The position numbers and the translations under genes are program-made. From contig JADJHL010000011.1 of NCBI GenBank assembly GCA_016707585.1, positions 372,001 to 436,000 of the forward strand: a stretch of DNA of 64,000 bases, read 5' to 3'. Source of the stretch: Ignavibacteriales bacterium. GTDB lineage: Bacteria; Bacteroidota; Ignavibacteria; Ignavibacteriales; Ignavibacteriaceae. Positions 48,268 through 57,914 of the stretch are shown here, piece by piece (the stretch's first letter is position 1; every line of letters starts with the position of its first letter). Below the pieces are notes generated by a model. That model searched no databases. It was not told the DNA's origin and saw only the letters and a program-made list of their open reading frames with translations.

Positions 48268-48927
48268 ATGAAGAATTTAAACGATATAAAAAGAACCGAA
48301 GTAGTGGTAATTGAGGACAACAAACTTTTCAGAAAAACTCTTGTTGATTTTATTAATCAAAGTTCTGAAATGTCTTGTATAAATGATTTCATTTCCTGTG
48401 AAGATGCAATAGAAAAAATGAAATCAAATGAACTTGATCCTTCAATAATTCTACTGGATATTGGTTTGCCGGGAATGAACGGAATTGAAGCGATTCCGAT
48501 TTTGAAAAGTATTTCGCCTTCAGCTAAAATAATTATGCTTACAATTCAGGATGATAATGAGAGCATATTTAATGCGATTTGTAATGGCGCTTCCGGGTAT
48601 TTGCTAAAAGATTCCAGCTCTGATAAAATAATTAATGCGGTTAAAGAAGTGTTAGATGGCGGCGCCCCAATGAACTCTTCCATTGCATTTAAAGTTCTAG
48701 AAATGTTTAAGAATTTTGTACCTGAGAAAAAAGATTACAATCTAAGTTCAAGAGAAATTGAAATTCTTCAACTTCTCGTTGAAGGACTTCCCAAAAAACT
48801 AATTGCTGATAAACTCTCAATTAGTTATCACACAGTGGATTCTCATCTGCGTAAAATATATGAAAAACTTAAAGTGCATAGTGCAAGCAGTGCGGTTGCA
48901 AAAGCACTTAAAGAAAACCTGATCTAA
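48268..48927 (+). CDS. NarL/FixJ-family response regulator
   Basis: 219 residues. The receiver domain has E16/D17, phosphoacceptor D64 in ILLDIGLPGMNG, T92 and K114. The C-terminal LuxR-type helix-turn-helix is LSSREIEILQLLVEGLPKKLIADKLSISYHTVDSHLRKIYEKL. It is the cognate partner of the propeller kinase upstream, which carries the HisKA_3 type that phosphorylates this class. The outer-membrane genes that follow at 49100-51979 are plausible targets by position. Confidence 0.93.
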   Translation: MKNLNDIKRTEVVVIEDNKLFRKTLVDFINQSSEMSCINDFISCEDAIEKMKSNELDPSIILLDIGLPGMNGIEAIPILKSISPSAKIIMLTIQDDNESIFNAICNGASGYLLKDSSSDKIINAVKEVLDGGAPMNSSIAFKVLEMFKNFVPEKKDYNLSSREIEILQLLVEGLPKKLIADKLSISYHTVDSHLRKIYEKLKVHSASSAVAKALKENLI

Positions 48928-49099
48928 CACTCGCCACTCTTTTTATTTTATTTGATTGATCTGTTCAAACTGAATTAAAACCACGTGAATACGTTATTGA
49001 AGTGCGCACCTACAAGTATTAAAATTGAACCAGCCGATTACAACTCAATATCATTAAGTGCAGATAAGTAAATCAATAATTTATTTTTAGGAGGCTGGT

Positions 49100-50011
49100 A
49101 TGATAAAATCATTTGTTACTTTATTTGTAGTATCTCTTTTGTTTACTCGTTTAACCTTTGCTCAGGCTGGTGTTGGATTAACAGCTCTGCCGCCTGATGA
49201 AGCTAAAGAGTATGCAAAACCATTGGCTACTTTTCTGGGTTCATATTTTAATTCCGGCGGTTATTATTCTGCAAATCTGCCAAAGGAATTTCAATTTAAA
49301 TTCAGCATTATTGGTTCGTATATAATCATTCCTAAAAGCCAGCAAACATTTACACCAAATCCAGGATTATCAGGTTATGAAAATTTTGAAGAGACTGCAA
49401 CAATAACCGGATCAACCGGAAATGTTTATTTAGGACCGCAAGGTTTTATTTCCTATCCGCATGGTTTTGATGTTGCAAGTCTTCCTTCTGGAATTTATCA
49501 GGCTGCCGGAAGTTACTACGGAACAGAACTTCTTCTACGTTTCTTTCCTAAAATAAAAGTAAGTGATAGCGAAACAGGATTTTGGGGCATTGGATTAAAA
49601 CACAGTATTAGCCAGTGGATAAAAGATCCACCGCTTGATTTTTCTATACAGTTAATGCTTAACAATTTTAATTTTGAATATGTTGGCGATAATCCCAAAG
49701 ACTATGTGAAGACTGATTCTAAGAATTTTGCTGTTAATGTTCATGCAAGCAAAACTTTTAATAACTGGTTTATTGCCTATGGCGGCGTTCAGTATGAAAC
49801 TTCTTCAATGGATTTGAATTATTACTTCAGAGATCCAAATGAACTTTATCCTCAGTTAGCTGATCAGGTTTTAAGTACAAACATAAAGGGAAGTAATAAT
49901 TATAGAATTACTGTCGGCGGCGCAGTTAAGTTTTCTGTTCTTGTACTTAATGTCGATCTAAATCTCACATCTCAATTTACAATCACAAGCGGACTATCAT
50001 TACAGTTTTAA
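49100..50011 (+). CDS. DUF6588-like outer-membrane beta-barrel protein
   Basis: 303 residues. A signal peptide (MIKSFVTLFVVSLLFTRLTFAQ) is followed by beta-rich sequence with aromatic residues at strand ends: LPPDEAKEYAKPLATFLGSYFNSGGYYSANLPKEFQFKFSIIG, GYENFEETATITG, ELLLRFFPKIKVSDSETGFWGIGLKHSISQWI. This matches my memory of the DUF6588 family of Bacteroidota outer-membrane proteins. Function is unknown. GGAGG precedes the start, and the next gene begins 12 bases after its stop. Confidence 0.75.
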   Translation: MIKSFVTLFVVSLLFTRLTFAQAGVGLTALPPDEAKEYAKPLATFLGSYFNSGGYYSANLPKEFQFKFSIIGSYIIIPKSQQTFTPNPGLSGYENFEETATITGSTGNVYLGPQGFISYPHGFDVASLPSGIYQAAGSYYGTELLLRFFPKIKVSDSETGFWGIGLKHSISQWIKDPPLDFSIQLMLNNFNFEYVGDNPKDYVKTDSKNFAVNVHASKTFNNWFIAYGGVQYETSSMDLNYYFRDPNELYPQLADQVLSTNIKGSNNYRITVGGAVKFSVLVLNVDLNLTSQFTITSGLSLQF

Positions 50012-50022
50012 AGGAGAAGAAA

Positions 50023-50571
50023 ATGAAAATTAGTTCTAAATATTTTTTTGTTGTTATGATAACATTAGTTGGATTTATCTACACAGGTTGTGATCAGTTT
50101 GAAAATGTTTTTCTTAATCTTCCGATCAATAAAGAAATTACAGCAACGGGTAATGGACCGGATATTTTTGAAAGAGAAACAATTTGTTTTACTGATTACG
50201 ATTCATTTAATGACAACATTGATGATGTTGAAGCAATCAAATACGTTACTTCAGCATTCTTTACTATTACTGCTACTCCTGGTTTGCAAGGCACAGGAAT
50301 AATTGCAACTCTTTATCGTGGTGATGGAATTACTCCGCTTTTTACTTTTACTATGCCCTCAGCAGTTGCGGATGATTATAAAAATAAGCCGTTAAAGTTA
50401 GTTCTAAATCAACAGCAAATTGATTTACTTAACAATTACCTGGCTGATTATAAAACAAACAACTGTTTTGTTGCAGAACTTCGTGTTGCAAATGTAACAG
50501 GAGTTTCCGGTCCACCATACTCAATAACAGGACAGTTTGAAATGGTAGTTGAACTTAAACTAAAATTGTAA
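50023..50571 (+). CDS. Hypothetical lipoprotein
   Basis: 182 residues with a lipoprotein signal (MKISSKYFFVVMITLVGFIYTGC; Cys 23). The remainder looks like an all-beta domain (KYVTSAFFTITATPGLQGTGIIATLYRG, FEMVVELKLKL) with one helical piece (NQQQIDLLNNYLADYKTN). I do not recognise the family. It is 12 bases behind the barrel gene and likely works with it at the outer membrane. Confidence 0.75.
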   Translation: MKISSKYFFVVMITLVGFIYTGCDQFENVFLNLPINKEITATGNGPDIFERETICFTDYDSFNDNIDDVEAIKYVTSAFFTITATPGLQGTGIIATLYRGDGITPLFTFTMPSAVADDYKNKPLKLVLNQQQIDLLNNYLADYKTNNCFVAELRVANVTGVSGPPYSITGQFEMVVELKLKL

Positions 50572-50635
50572 TCTCAACTTATCATAAAAGAAAAAAATGA
50601 AATTAAAATCGAACTAAATCTTTACGAGGTGCTAA

Positions 50636-51979
50636 ATGAAAACAAAATTTAATTTAATATTTATAACCTTTGTTGCAATTACAACTTTTGGTTTAAGTGG
50701 ATGTGATTTTATTAATACGTTACTAAGAATATATTTATATAGTGTAACCGGCGTGAGGCAATGGACTTTGACAGAATCAAATGAAGAATATCGTAAAATC
50801 GCTGTTGGAAAAGATGGAGTCATTTATACGAGTATAGGCCGCGAATCAAATACCTGGATAGAATCACAAAGCGGAACAACAAAAAATTTATACTTTGTAA
50901 AAACATTTAATGATTTTGGTTTTCTAAATTCAGTCGCAGTGGGAGACTCGGGAACATTATTGGTTTCATCCGATAATGGAATTACTTGGACGGATAGAAG
51001 CATTCCAAATCTAAGTAAGAATTTATATTCGTTTGATTTTCTTTATACACAAGACCCTGAATTAAATTATGTCGTTTGCGGTGATAGCGGCATAATTTAT
51101 AAATCATCAAACATTGGCGGAGTTTTTACCTGGCAGCAAATTAATCCAAACAGGAACAAAAGATTAAATACAATTGCAGATGTTTATTACGATAATATTA
51201 TTGCTGCCGGAGAAAAAGGAACAATTCTCAAAACAATTGATGGTGGTGCTAACTGGATTAATTTATCTGTGTTTGATACTACTATAAATTTTAATAAAAT
51301 ATTATTGGGTTTAACAGTTCAAGCATGGAATTACGTTTGGCTTGTAGGAGACAATGGAAAAATATTTGTAAGTACAGATTATGGATATGAATGGAGTGAA
51401 AAAATTAGCGGTACAACTGAGAATTTATATGACATAGTATTTAAAAATCAGAATGAAGGTGTTGTTGCCGGAGCTAATGGCGTTGTTAGATATACTTCAG
51501 ATGGTGGGATGACCTGGTATGAAGATACCTATTTAAGCAGCCTAACAGATAAAGATATTATATCTCTTACGCTTGTTGATTCAAACACTGTTAGCTCATT
51601 AACAGTAAATAATTATAATAAATACTCAGATCAAGTTGGTGGTGATACAACGTATTTTCTTACGGTTTCCTCAGAACCACTTGTTGATGTTGAAAATGAA
51701 GATAATATAACTCCAGCCGAATTTAGAATGGAACAAAACTACCCAAATCCATTCAACCCTTCAACAATAATAAAGTATTCAATTCCAACTTCAGAATTTG
51801 TAACACTTAAAGTTTATGATGTGTTAGGAAATGAAGTTGCAACTCTGGTTAATGAAGAAAAGCCAGCTGGTAATTATCAGGTGGATTACAAATCATCGAA
51901 TCTTTCATCCGGGACTTATTTCTATAAAATTACTATGGGGAAATTTTCGGAAACCAAAAAAATGATAGTGTTAAAATAA
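50636..51979 (+). CDS. YCF48-propeller lipoprotein with type IX sorting domain
   Basis: 447 residues. The N-terminus reads like a lipoprotein signal (IFITFVAITTFGLSGC, Cys 22). The middle is a YCF48-like propeller (LVSSDNGITWTD, KTIDGGANW, VSTDYGYEWSE, YTSDGGMTWYED), and the C-terminus is a sorting domain (MEQNYPNPFNPSTIIK to ETKKMIVLK). Having both a lipobox and a sorting domain is unusual, so one of the two signals may be spurious. It is third in the apparent operon behind the response regulator. Confidence 0.85.
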   Translation: MKTKFNLIFITFVAITTFGLSGCDFINTLLRIYLYSVTGVRQWTLTESNEEYRKIAVGKDGVIYTSIGRESNTWIESQSGTTKNLYFVKTFNDFGFLNSVAVGDSGTLLVSSDNGITWTDRSIPNLSKNLYSFDFLYTQDPELNYVVCGDSGIIYKSSNIGGVFTWQQINPNRNKRLNTIADVYYDNIIAAGEKGTILKTIDGGANWINLSVFDTTINFNKILLGLTVQAWNYVWLVGDNGKIFVSTDYGYEWSEKISGTTENLYDIVFKNQNEGVVAGANGVVRYTSDGGMTWYEDTYLSSLTDKDIISLTLVDSNTVSSLTVNNYNKYSDQVGGDTTYFLTVSSEPLVDVENEDNITPAEFRMEQNYPNPFNPSTIIKYSIPTSEFVTLKVYDVLGNEVATLVNEEKPAGNYQVDYKSSNLSSGTYFYKITMGKFSETKKMIVLK

Positions 51980-52227
51980 ATTTTAAGAATAGGGATGCGA
52001 ATAATAGTTCGCATTCCGTTTCTTATATCTCACTTTTATTCTATTTAACGTCTTCGCGAGATATTTGTGGCTATTTACAACCAACACAAATACCTTCATT
52101 ATCAACCAAATAGAAACAAAATCAATTAATAATCAATTAATAATTAGTTAATGGTTGATTATTTCCATAGGTTAAACCCCTCCGGTAATATTCCGGAATT
52201 TTATTTACTATTTATTAGAGGTCCTTT

Positions 52228-52479
52228 GTGAGCACTAAATTATTTGTTGGTTCGCTGCCATGGTCGGTTAACGATCAAAAATTAAAAGAAACATTTGAAC
52301 AACACGGTACCGTGGTATCTGCAAAGATTATTATGGATCGTGACACAAATAAATCCAGAGGTTTTGGATTTGTTGAGATGGAAAACTCTTCAGATGCAAG
52401 CAAAGCTATAAAAGCTTTGAATGAAACAGAAATTGATGGAAGAAGTATCGTAGTTAACGAAGCTAAAGCACGCAGCTAA
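52228..52479 (+). CDS. Small RNA-binding protein with one RRM domain
   Basis: 83 residues starting with GTG at 52228 (GAGGT seven bases upstream). It is a single RRM: RNP2 is KLFVGSL and RNP1 is SRGFGFVEM, with the usual helices. There is no Gly-rich tail. Such proteins are cold-induced RNA chaperones in cyanobacteria and are frequent in Bacteroidota. A strong terminator follows, and the 5' region has a small hairpin (TCCGG...CCGGA near 52181-52197). Confidence 0.93.
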   Translation: MSTKLFVGSLPWSVNDQKLKETFEQHGTVVSAKIIMDRDTNKSRGFGFVEMENSSDASKAIKALNETEIDGRSIVVNEAKARS

Positions 52480-52521
52480 TGGCATTGCCATCTGCAGAGT
52501 AGATATTCTGTTCTGATTTCA

Positions 52522-52544
52522 AAAGGCGCCTTAATGGCGCCTTT
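52522..52544 (+). terminator. Rho-independent terminator
   Basis: AAAGGCGCC (52522-52530) pairs with GGCGCCTTT (52536-52544) and is followed by TATTTTTTT. It ends the RRM gene. Confidence 0.92.
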
Positions 52545-52751
52545 ATTTTTTTCTACTATTCTAATTTCTCACATCTTAAACTAAAATCTTAACTAATATT
52601 CTTGTGTCTCAAATCAATTTTCTAAATATCCAAAAACTTTCCATTGACACCATACTATTAATAGTATAGCTTCCATTTAAATTATTCTACTCTCCGAAAA
52701 ATTCTTCTGCCGGACAAATCAAAAAGCAAATTATTATTTATAGGAGACGCT

Positions 52752-52895
52752 ATGTTACTTATACGTGATGTGTTTAAAGCAAAACCAGGTAAAGCTAAAG
52801 ACCTCGTTAAAAAATTTACCCAGGTTGTTCCGTTTATGAAGGAGCAGGGATTCCTAAATACTAAAATTACTTTAAACTTAGAACGGGTCTTGTGA
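52752..52895 (+). pseudogene. Short ORF resembling a truncated ABM-type (dimeric alpha-beta barrel) protein
   Basis: 47 codons from an ATG with AGGAG seven bases upstream. LLIRDVFKAKPGKAKDLVKKFTQVVPFMKEQGFLNTKI looks like the first half of a small antibiotic-biosynthesis-monooxygenase-like protein of about 105 residues. The second half cannot be found in any frame; repeat sequence begins soon after (about 52960). It is probably a remnant, though a stable short protein is possible. Confidence 0.5.
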
Positions 52896-53069
52896 TTCGG
52901 TACTGATTTAAATAGAATACCGTAGTATTATCTAATTAGACTTCCGATTGCTAACTGATAGATGTTTTAATGATGAACAAGTAACGTAACGATAATTCAC
53001 CGAAGTCTCTTTTGCTTCTTTCTTCCTTTCAACATTGAGCATTAAAAATTCAACATTATCCATAAACCA

Positions 53070-53185
53070 TTTTCCATCAAACATCTTTCGTCTTTCATTT
53101 TCTTCTTTCATTGAACATCGAACATTGAGCATTTAACATTTTACAAAACTTCTTTCCTCTTTTTACTTTACTCTTTTATCTTCTT
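53070..53185. repeat. Dispersed spacer repeat, copy A
   Basis: Shares long near-identical stretches with 54505-54626 and 55494-55605: TTTCCATCAA.CATCTTTCGTC, TTCATT(G/A)AACATCGAACATTGA and CATTTAACATTTTA(C/T)AAAAC. Pyrimidine-rich on the plus strand. It gives small spurious reading frames on the minus strand. Confidence 0.75.
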
Positions 53186-53225
53186 GACATCATCCATTTT
53201 CCATTTTACTTTTTCCGACTTGTAT

Positions 53226-54293
53226 TTATTTCATAAGAACCATCTTTTTTGTTTGTGCTTCATTACCGGTAATTAATTTGTAAAAATATATTCCGCTTGA
53301 AACATTGCTTGCATTGAACATTACTTCATAATTGCCTGCACTTTTATTTTCGTTTACAAGCAAAGCAATCTCATTTCCTAATACATCAAAAACTTTTATA
53401 CTTACATTTGTTGGATAAGGCACATTGTATTTTATTAAAGTTACAGGGTTAAAAGGATTTGGATAGTTCTGAAATAATATAAAATCTTCAGGAAAATTAT
53501 TTTCATTTTCTACTGGTGTTGCATTTACAATTTGTGTTAATGAAGCGTAACTTAAATTAATAGTTCCGCTTATTCCCGATCCGGAATCAGGCTCTGCTTC
53601 AAAAATTCCGCCGTCTTTTGTTATCCAGCTAAAATAAGTTTCGGAAGATTGTGAAAACAATATGCCACCCAAATAAATTTCAGTTCCATTTGTTGCATTA
53701 ACTCTAAGCGTACCATAATTATTCCACGGAAAAGTTATTGTTCCGAATGCATCAACAGTTTGTGAGGAACTATTAATAATATATGTACCGCCTCCCAAAT
53801 CAGTGGAATCTCTTGTAACTCCAAAAGTTGCTCCATAAGTAAGTGGCAGTTGAAGTATATATTCTTCTTCTGTTGAAATAATTGTTGTATCATACTGCGA
53901 TGTTTGATAATGACTAACACTGCCTACAGAATAAAGTGCATTACTTGTAATCTTATAAAACCTATAAGATGTGCTTATATCACCTCCGTCAGTCTGCGTT
54001 GAGTATTGCGCATTAGTTGCTGTGGGAAAAGTTGAGGCATATGGTGTGTTTACAGGTAAAAGATTTGTGATGATAACCGTGTCTGTCCAGCTGAAAGCGG
54101 GCACAATCCAGTTTTGTGATGTGCTGCCTTCAGTGCCTACGTTCATTGTCGTTGATGAATTTTCAGTTAAAAATCTTTTCCACGATTTATCAACAGTAAA
54201 AAAATTAGAAACATCAGTTTGAGTAATTTGAACCTGCGCATCAAGTACACCTGCTAATAAAATAAAATTAAAAAGCATTAGCACTCTTTTCAT
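53226..54293 (-). CDS. Secreted protein with type IX sorting domain
   Basis: 355 residues. A signal peptide (MKRVLMLFNFILLAGVLDAQ) is followed by a beta-rich body (TDVSNFFTVDKSWKRFLTENSSTTMNVGTEGSTSQNW; YILQLPLTYGATFGVTRDS) and a sorting domain (LFQNYPNPFNPVTLIK to QTKKMVLMK). No YCF48 repeats are present. I recognise no catalytic domain. It should be exported to the surface. It is flanked on both sides by copies of the same dispersed spacer repeat. Confidence 0.85.
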   Translation of the reverse strand: MKRVLMLFNFILLAGVLDAQVQITQTDVSNFFTVDKSWKRFLTENSSTTMNVGTEGSTSQNWIVPAFSWTDTVIITNLLPVNTPYASTFPTATNAQYSTQTDGGDISTSYRFYKITSNALYSVGSVSHYQTSQYDTTIISTEEEYILQLPLTYGATFGVTRDSTDLGGGTYIINSSSQTVDAFGTITFPWNNYGTLRVNATNGTEIYLGGILFSQSSETYFSWITKDGGIFEAEPDSGSGISGTINLSYASLTQIVNATPVENENNFPEDFILFQNYPNPFNPVTLIKYNVPYPTNVSIKVFDVLGNEIALLVNENKSAGNYEVMFNASNVSSGIYFYKLITGNEAQTKKMVLMK

Positions 54294-54370
54294 ATAGCTA
54301 TCCGCCCTTCTTTTAAAATATATTTTTATTGACTGTAATATGTCGGGATGATGACTTTAAATTAGAGGTA

Positions 54371-54630
54371 TTTTCTTCTTTCATTAAACATCGAACATTG
54401 ATCATTCAAAATTTTATAAAACTTCTTTCGTTTTTCTACTTTCATCTTTCCTCTTTTTTAATTTTTAATTTCCTATTTGCCAACTGGAGACTGCTGACTG
54501 AAGACTTTTCCATCAACCATCTTTCGTCTTTCATTTTCTTCTTTCATTAAACATCGAACATTGATCATTTAACATTTTATAAAACTTCTTTCTACTTTCA
54601 TCTTTTTACTTTACTCTTTTATCTTGATTA
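54371..54630. repeat. Dispersed spacer repeat, copies B (partial) and C
   Basis: 54371-54430 repeats the TTTCTTCTTTCATTAAACATCG part. 54505-54626 is a nearly complete copy. Between them, 54459-54505 (TTTTTAATTTCCTATTTGCC...GACTGCTGACTGAAGAC) is also found at 55447-55493, so the unit is composite. Confidence 0.75.
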
Positions 54631-54730
54631 ACCATCTTTCTTTCCAAATCACTTTGATCTTTTTACACGTTTTCTAATTTTACCATCGAATTAAGAATAA
54701 ATAAAAAACATAACAAACGGGCAAGTACCG

Positions 54731-55387
54731 ATGATAGGCTTAGAACCAGAAGAAAAAAAAGAATTTCAGTTAGAAAGAATTATTCTTTTTAGTGATGCGG
54801 TATTTGCAATTGCTATCACACTACTAGTGCTGGAAATTAAAGTTCCTGAAATCGAAGGGCACACCGATATTGACTTGCTCAATACTCTGCTGCATCTTAC
54901 TCCAAAGTTTATTGGGTTCTTTGTTAGTTTTTTTGTTATCGGGCAAAACTGGGTTGTTCATCATAAGTTGTTTGGTTTTGTTAAAGGATACAACGGTACA
55001 CTTTTATGGCTCAATCTTTTTTTCTTATTAAGCATAGTGCTTATGCCGTTTAGCACTGCGCTTTACAGTGAAAATGTAAGAATAAACCTTAGCTTTATTA
55101 TTTATTGCATTAACGTTGCTGCTTCTGGAGTTTTCAATTTTATGCTCTGGAAATATATTGGCAGTAAAAAACACAATTTGTCTAACTTAGCAGAACACAA
55201 AGATTTGCTTAACTTTTTTACTGCAAGATCATTAGCGGTACCCCTTTCATTTGGAATTGGATTATTGCTGTCGTTTGTAAGTCCGTTTATTGCAAAGTTT
55301 TCTCCAATACTTATCTTCCCTGCATTAAAAATTATAAACAGTAAATACAAGCCTGTTATAGAAAAGTACAGACAAAAGAAAAAATAG
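54731..55387 (+). CDS. TMEM175-family (DUF1211) membrane protein
   Basis: 218 residues with six predicted membrane segments. The first holds the family signature ERIILFSDAVFAIAITLLVLEIKVP (FSD motif), which lines the pore in TMEM175 potassium channels. A bacterial TMEM175 subunit would assemble as a tetramer. The gene is intact and stands between two copies of a dispersed repeat, with no clear operon partner. Confidence 0.9.
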   Translation: MIGLEPEEKKEFQLERIILFSDAVFAIAITLLVLEIKVPEIEGHTDIDLLNTLLHLTPKFIGFFVSFFVIGQNWVVHHKLFGFVKGYNGTLLWLNLFFLLSIVLMPFSTALYSENVRINLSFIIYCINVAASGVFNFMLWKYIGSKKHNLSNLAEHKDLLNFFTARSLAVPLSFGIGLLLSFVSPFIAKFSPILIFPALKIINSKYKPVIEKYRQKKK

Positions 55388-55444
55388 CGCAAGTATATTT
55401 TTTTATTTCTTATTGCAGACTGAAAACCGCAGACTGCCGACTTA

Positions 55445-55610
55445 TAATTTTTAATTTCCTATTTGCCCACTGAAGACTGCTGACTGAAGACTTTTCCATC
55501 AACCATCTTTCGTCTTTCATTTTCTTCTTTCATTGAACATCGAACATTGATCATTTAACATTTTATAAAACATCTTTACTCTTTTTCCTTTTGTCTTTTA
55601 TCTTGATCAA
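55445..55610. repeat. Dispersed spacer repeat, copy D
   Basis: The longest copy: it joins the TTTTTAATTTCC...GACTGAAGAC part with the TTCCATCAACCATCTTTCG...CATTTAACATTTTATAAAAC part, ending in TCTTTTATCTTGATCAAC. Confidence 0.75.
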
Positions 55611-55707
55611 CAATCTTTTTATTTTTGCACAGGCTTTTTTGGGGGGATTACTCATCTAATCCCTGCCGTTATTTCAAATAACCTTATTTTAATAAACGGA
55701 GATATCT

Positions 55708-56394
55708 ATGAAAGATATTTTAGAAAATAAGCATACTATGTACAAGGCGGTAGTAAGCTTATTGGATGGTAATACTGCAAAACTTTCGCCTATACCTGCA
55801 CTTGCACCTGCAATCACTTCATTTAAAGATCTTGTAACTGCAATAAAAGATAAAGACACACTTGCTAATACAGCGGGCGAAGGTCTAACACAAACCAAAA
55901 CTGCGGATGAAGCCGCGCTTATATCGGATGCTGTTACAATTGCTTCTGCACTTTCTGCGCTTGGCAGTGCTACTAATGATGACAGGCTTAAAGCACTTTC
56001 ACACGTTACAAAAAGCAGCTTAAAAAGCTTAAGAGATACACAACTTGCTATCGATGTAAAAAATATAAAAACACTTGCGGAGTCTAAACTCGGACAAATT
56101 ACCGCGTACGGAATTACTCCGCCGATGATTGCCGCACTTGATACTAAGATAACTAAATTCGAATCCTCTACAGGTACAAGCCAGGTTGGTGCCGCTGTTA
56201 GCACTACTGCATTTAAACAGCTTGATACTCTTTTCGATCAGGCTGATGCAATACTTAAAGAACAGATTGATAAGACGATGGAAATTTTCAGAACTACAGA
56301 TCCGCAGTTTTATGGTGAGTATAAAAGCAGCCGTGAAATAAAAGATCTCGGTCATCGTTTTAAAAAACCTGAAACACCTGTTAACCCGAGTTAA
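55708..56394 (+). CDS. Hypothetical all-helical protein
   Basis: 228 residues, no signal peptide or membrane segment, composition Ala/Leu/Thr/Lys-rich and nearly all helical. It begins MKDILENKHTMYKAVVSLLDGNTAKLSPIPALAPAITSF, a pattern I associate with repeated hypothetical proteins of Bacteroidota, but no function is known to me. The ATG follows CGGAGAT. A terminator-like hairpin follows 8 bases after the stop. GC is higher than in the island that comes next. Confidence 0.75.
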   Translation: MKDILENKHTMYKAVVSLLDGNTAKLSPIPALAPAITSFKDLVTAIKDKDTLANTAGEGLTQTKTADEAALISDAVTIASALSALGSATNDDRLKALSHVTKSSLKSLRDTQLAIDVKNIKTLAESKLGQITAYGITPPMIAALDTKITKFESSTGTSQVGAAVSTTAFKQLDTLFDQADAILKEQIDKTMEIFRTTDPQFYGEYKSSREIKDLGHRFKKPETPVNPS

Positions 56395-56402
56395 GTAAAA
56401 CT

Positions 56403-56457
56403 AACATCCCCCCAAAAGCCAAAATAATTAATTAAATAACGGCGGGATGTTTTTTTT
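56403..56457 (+). terminator. Terminator-like hairpin with T tract
   Basis: AACATCCC(C)CC (56403-56413) pairs with GG(C)GGGATGTT (56441-56451) and is followed by eight T. The loop is long and AT-rich. Confidence 0.7.
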
Positions 56458-56706
56458 ATTACAGCAGACTCAGGTATAAGCAGTTGAATTTAGTAAATTT
56501 AATGCTTTTATTAAGTCCACAAAGTAGATATATTTACAACTGTTACTATGAACTATGATTAAGATGACTTCTATTTTTTACATTTTCAACAGATTTGGGT
56601 AACAGAAAAACAGAGTTTTAAGTAATACTATAATATTTCTCTTTATTGATTATAAAGTTTTATATTCTTAGTTAAACAATCTAATAGCATAGTAAAATTA
56701 AGTTAA
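56458..56706. other. Intergenic region before the modification island
   Basis: About 250 AT-rich bases without an open frame, clear hairpin or repeat. It must hold the promoter of the methyltransferase gene; I see no convincing -35/-10 pair. Confidence 0.5.
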
Positions 56707-57914
56707 ATGCAAAATCGAGCTACTTTAAGAGATTTTAGCAAATTAAAAGTTAGTCAAGAATGGGTTTTTAGCAAATACGCCCGACAGAACAATGGACTCA
56801 CGGTTACCATAGATATCCAGCTAAATTTCTTCCCAATCTTGTAAAAAAAATAATTGAAGAATATACTCAACCCGAAGACCTCATTGCAGATTTCTTTGCC
56901 GGATGCGGTACAACTCTTGTCGAAGCAAAAATTCATGGCAGACCTTCAATTGGTGTTGATATTAATCCAGTAGCAGAATTAATAACCAAAGCAAAGATCA
57001 ACCCAATTGAACCTAATAAATTAACACGTGCATTTAATTCAATATGTAAAAGATTTGATGAGTATAAAGAAAAAGATTTTAAAGAGATTGAATTGCACGA
57101 AAAAATAGATTATTGGTTCACACCAGAAAATAAATTCAAAATTGCTTTTTTATATGATGTAATATTATCTAAAAGTGATAAGACAATAAGAGAATTTTTA
57201 TTAGTATCACTTTCTCACATTCTTAAAAATTGTTCAAGATGGTTACAGTCTAGCACAAAACCACAAATTGATCCAGATAAAGAATCTCAAGACCCATTTG
57301 TAGCATTTAAAAAGCACACGCAGCAAATGATTAAGAAGAATGAAGAGTTCTTTAATCAACTAATAGCAGATTCATACATTCAAACCAAATGCGAAATTAA
57401 ATTGGAAGATGCAAGATCAACTTCACTTGAAAAAGAATCTGTATCAGCAATCATAACGTCACCACCCTATGTCACATCATATGAGTATGCAGACATACAT
57501 CAGCTTACTTCATACTGGTATGAGTATATAACTGATTTAAAAGAATTTAGAAAAAACTTTATTGGTACTTTCTATTCATTAAATCAAAGTACAGATGTTG
57601 AATCGCCACTTGCTCAAAGAATTATCAATAAATTAAAAAACAAAGATTCACGCACAGCAAAAGAAGTTGCAAATTATTTTAATGATATGAATTCTGTTTT
57701 GCAGGAAATGCATCGTGTATTAAAATCTGAAGGCTATGTTTGTTTGGTTGTTGGTAACACTACGATGTTAAATGTTAAAATCAAATCAGCTGAGGTGCTT
57801 GCAGATTATTTGGAATCACTAAATTTTTCAATTGTTCAAACCATTAAACGGAAAATCCCTTATAAACTTATTCCTACAATTAGAGACAAAATTAAAATCA
57901 AATACTATAGATAG
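56707..57914 (+). CDS. Amino-DNA methyltransferase (N6-adenine or N4-cytosine), frameshifted
   Basis: The ATG at 56707 opens a frame (MQNRATLRDFSKLKVSQEW...) that breaks at the CCC run 56780-56782. With one more C it reads KYAPTEQWTHGYHRYPAKFLPNL and joins the long frame to 57914, giving about 402 residues. Motif I is DFFAGCGTTLVEA (about 60-72), and the catalytic motif IV is SPPY (about 251-254) in SAIITSPPYVTSYEYADIHQL. THGYHRYPAKF is typical of methylases that accompany restriction systems. The C-terminus departs from the family after PTIRDK, where the next gene's sequence begins. Likely product is N6-methyladenine or N4-methylcytosine; the target site is unknown. Confidence 0.75.

Noticed and set aside
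52932..53132. 66-codon minus-strand frame in the spacer repeat
   Set aside because: It covers the dispersed repeat and reads as the familiar spurious peptide type made by such repeats.
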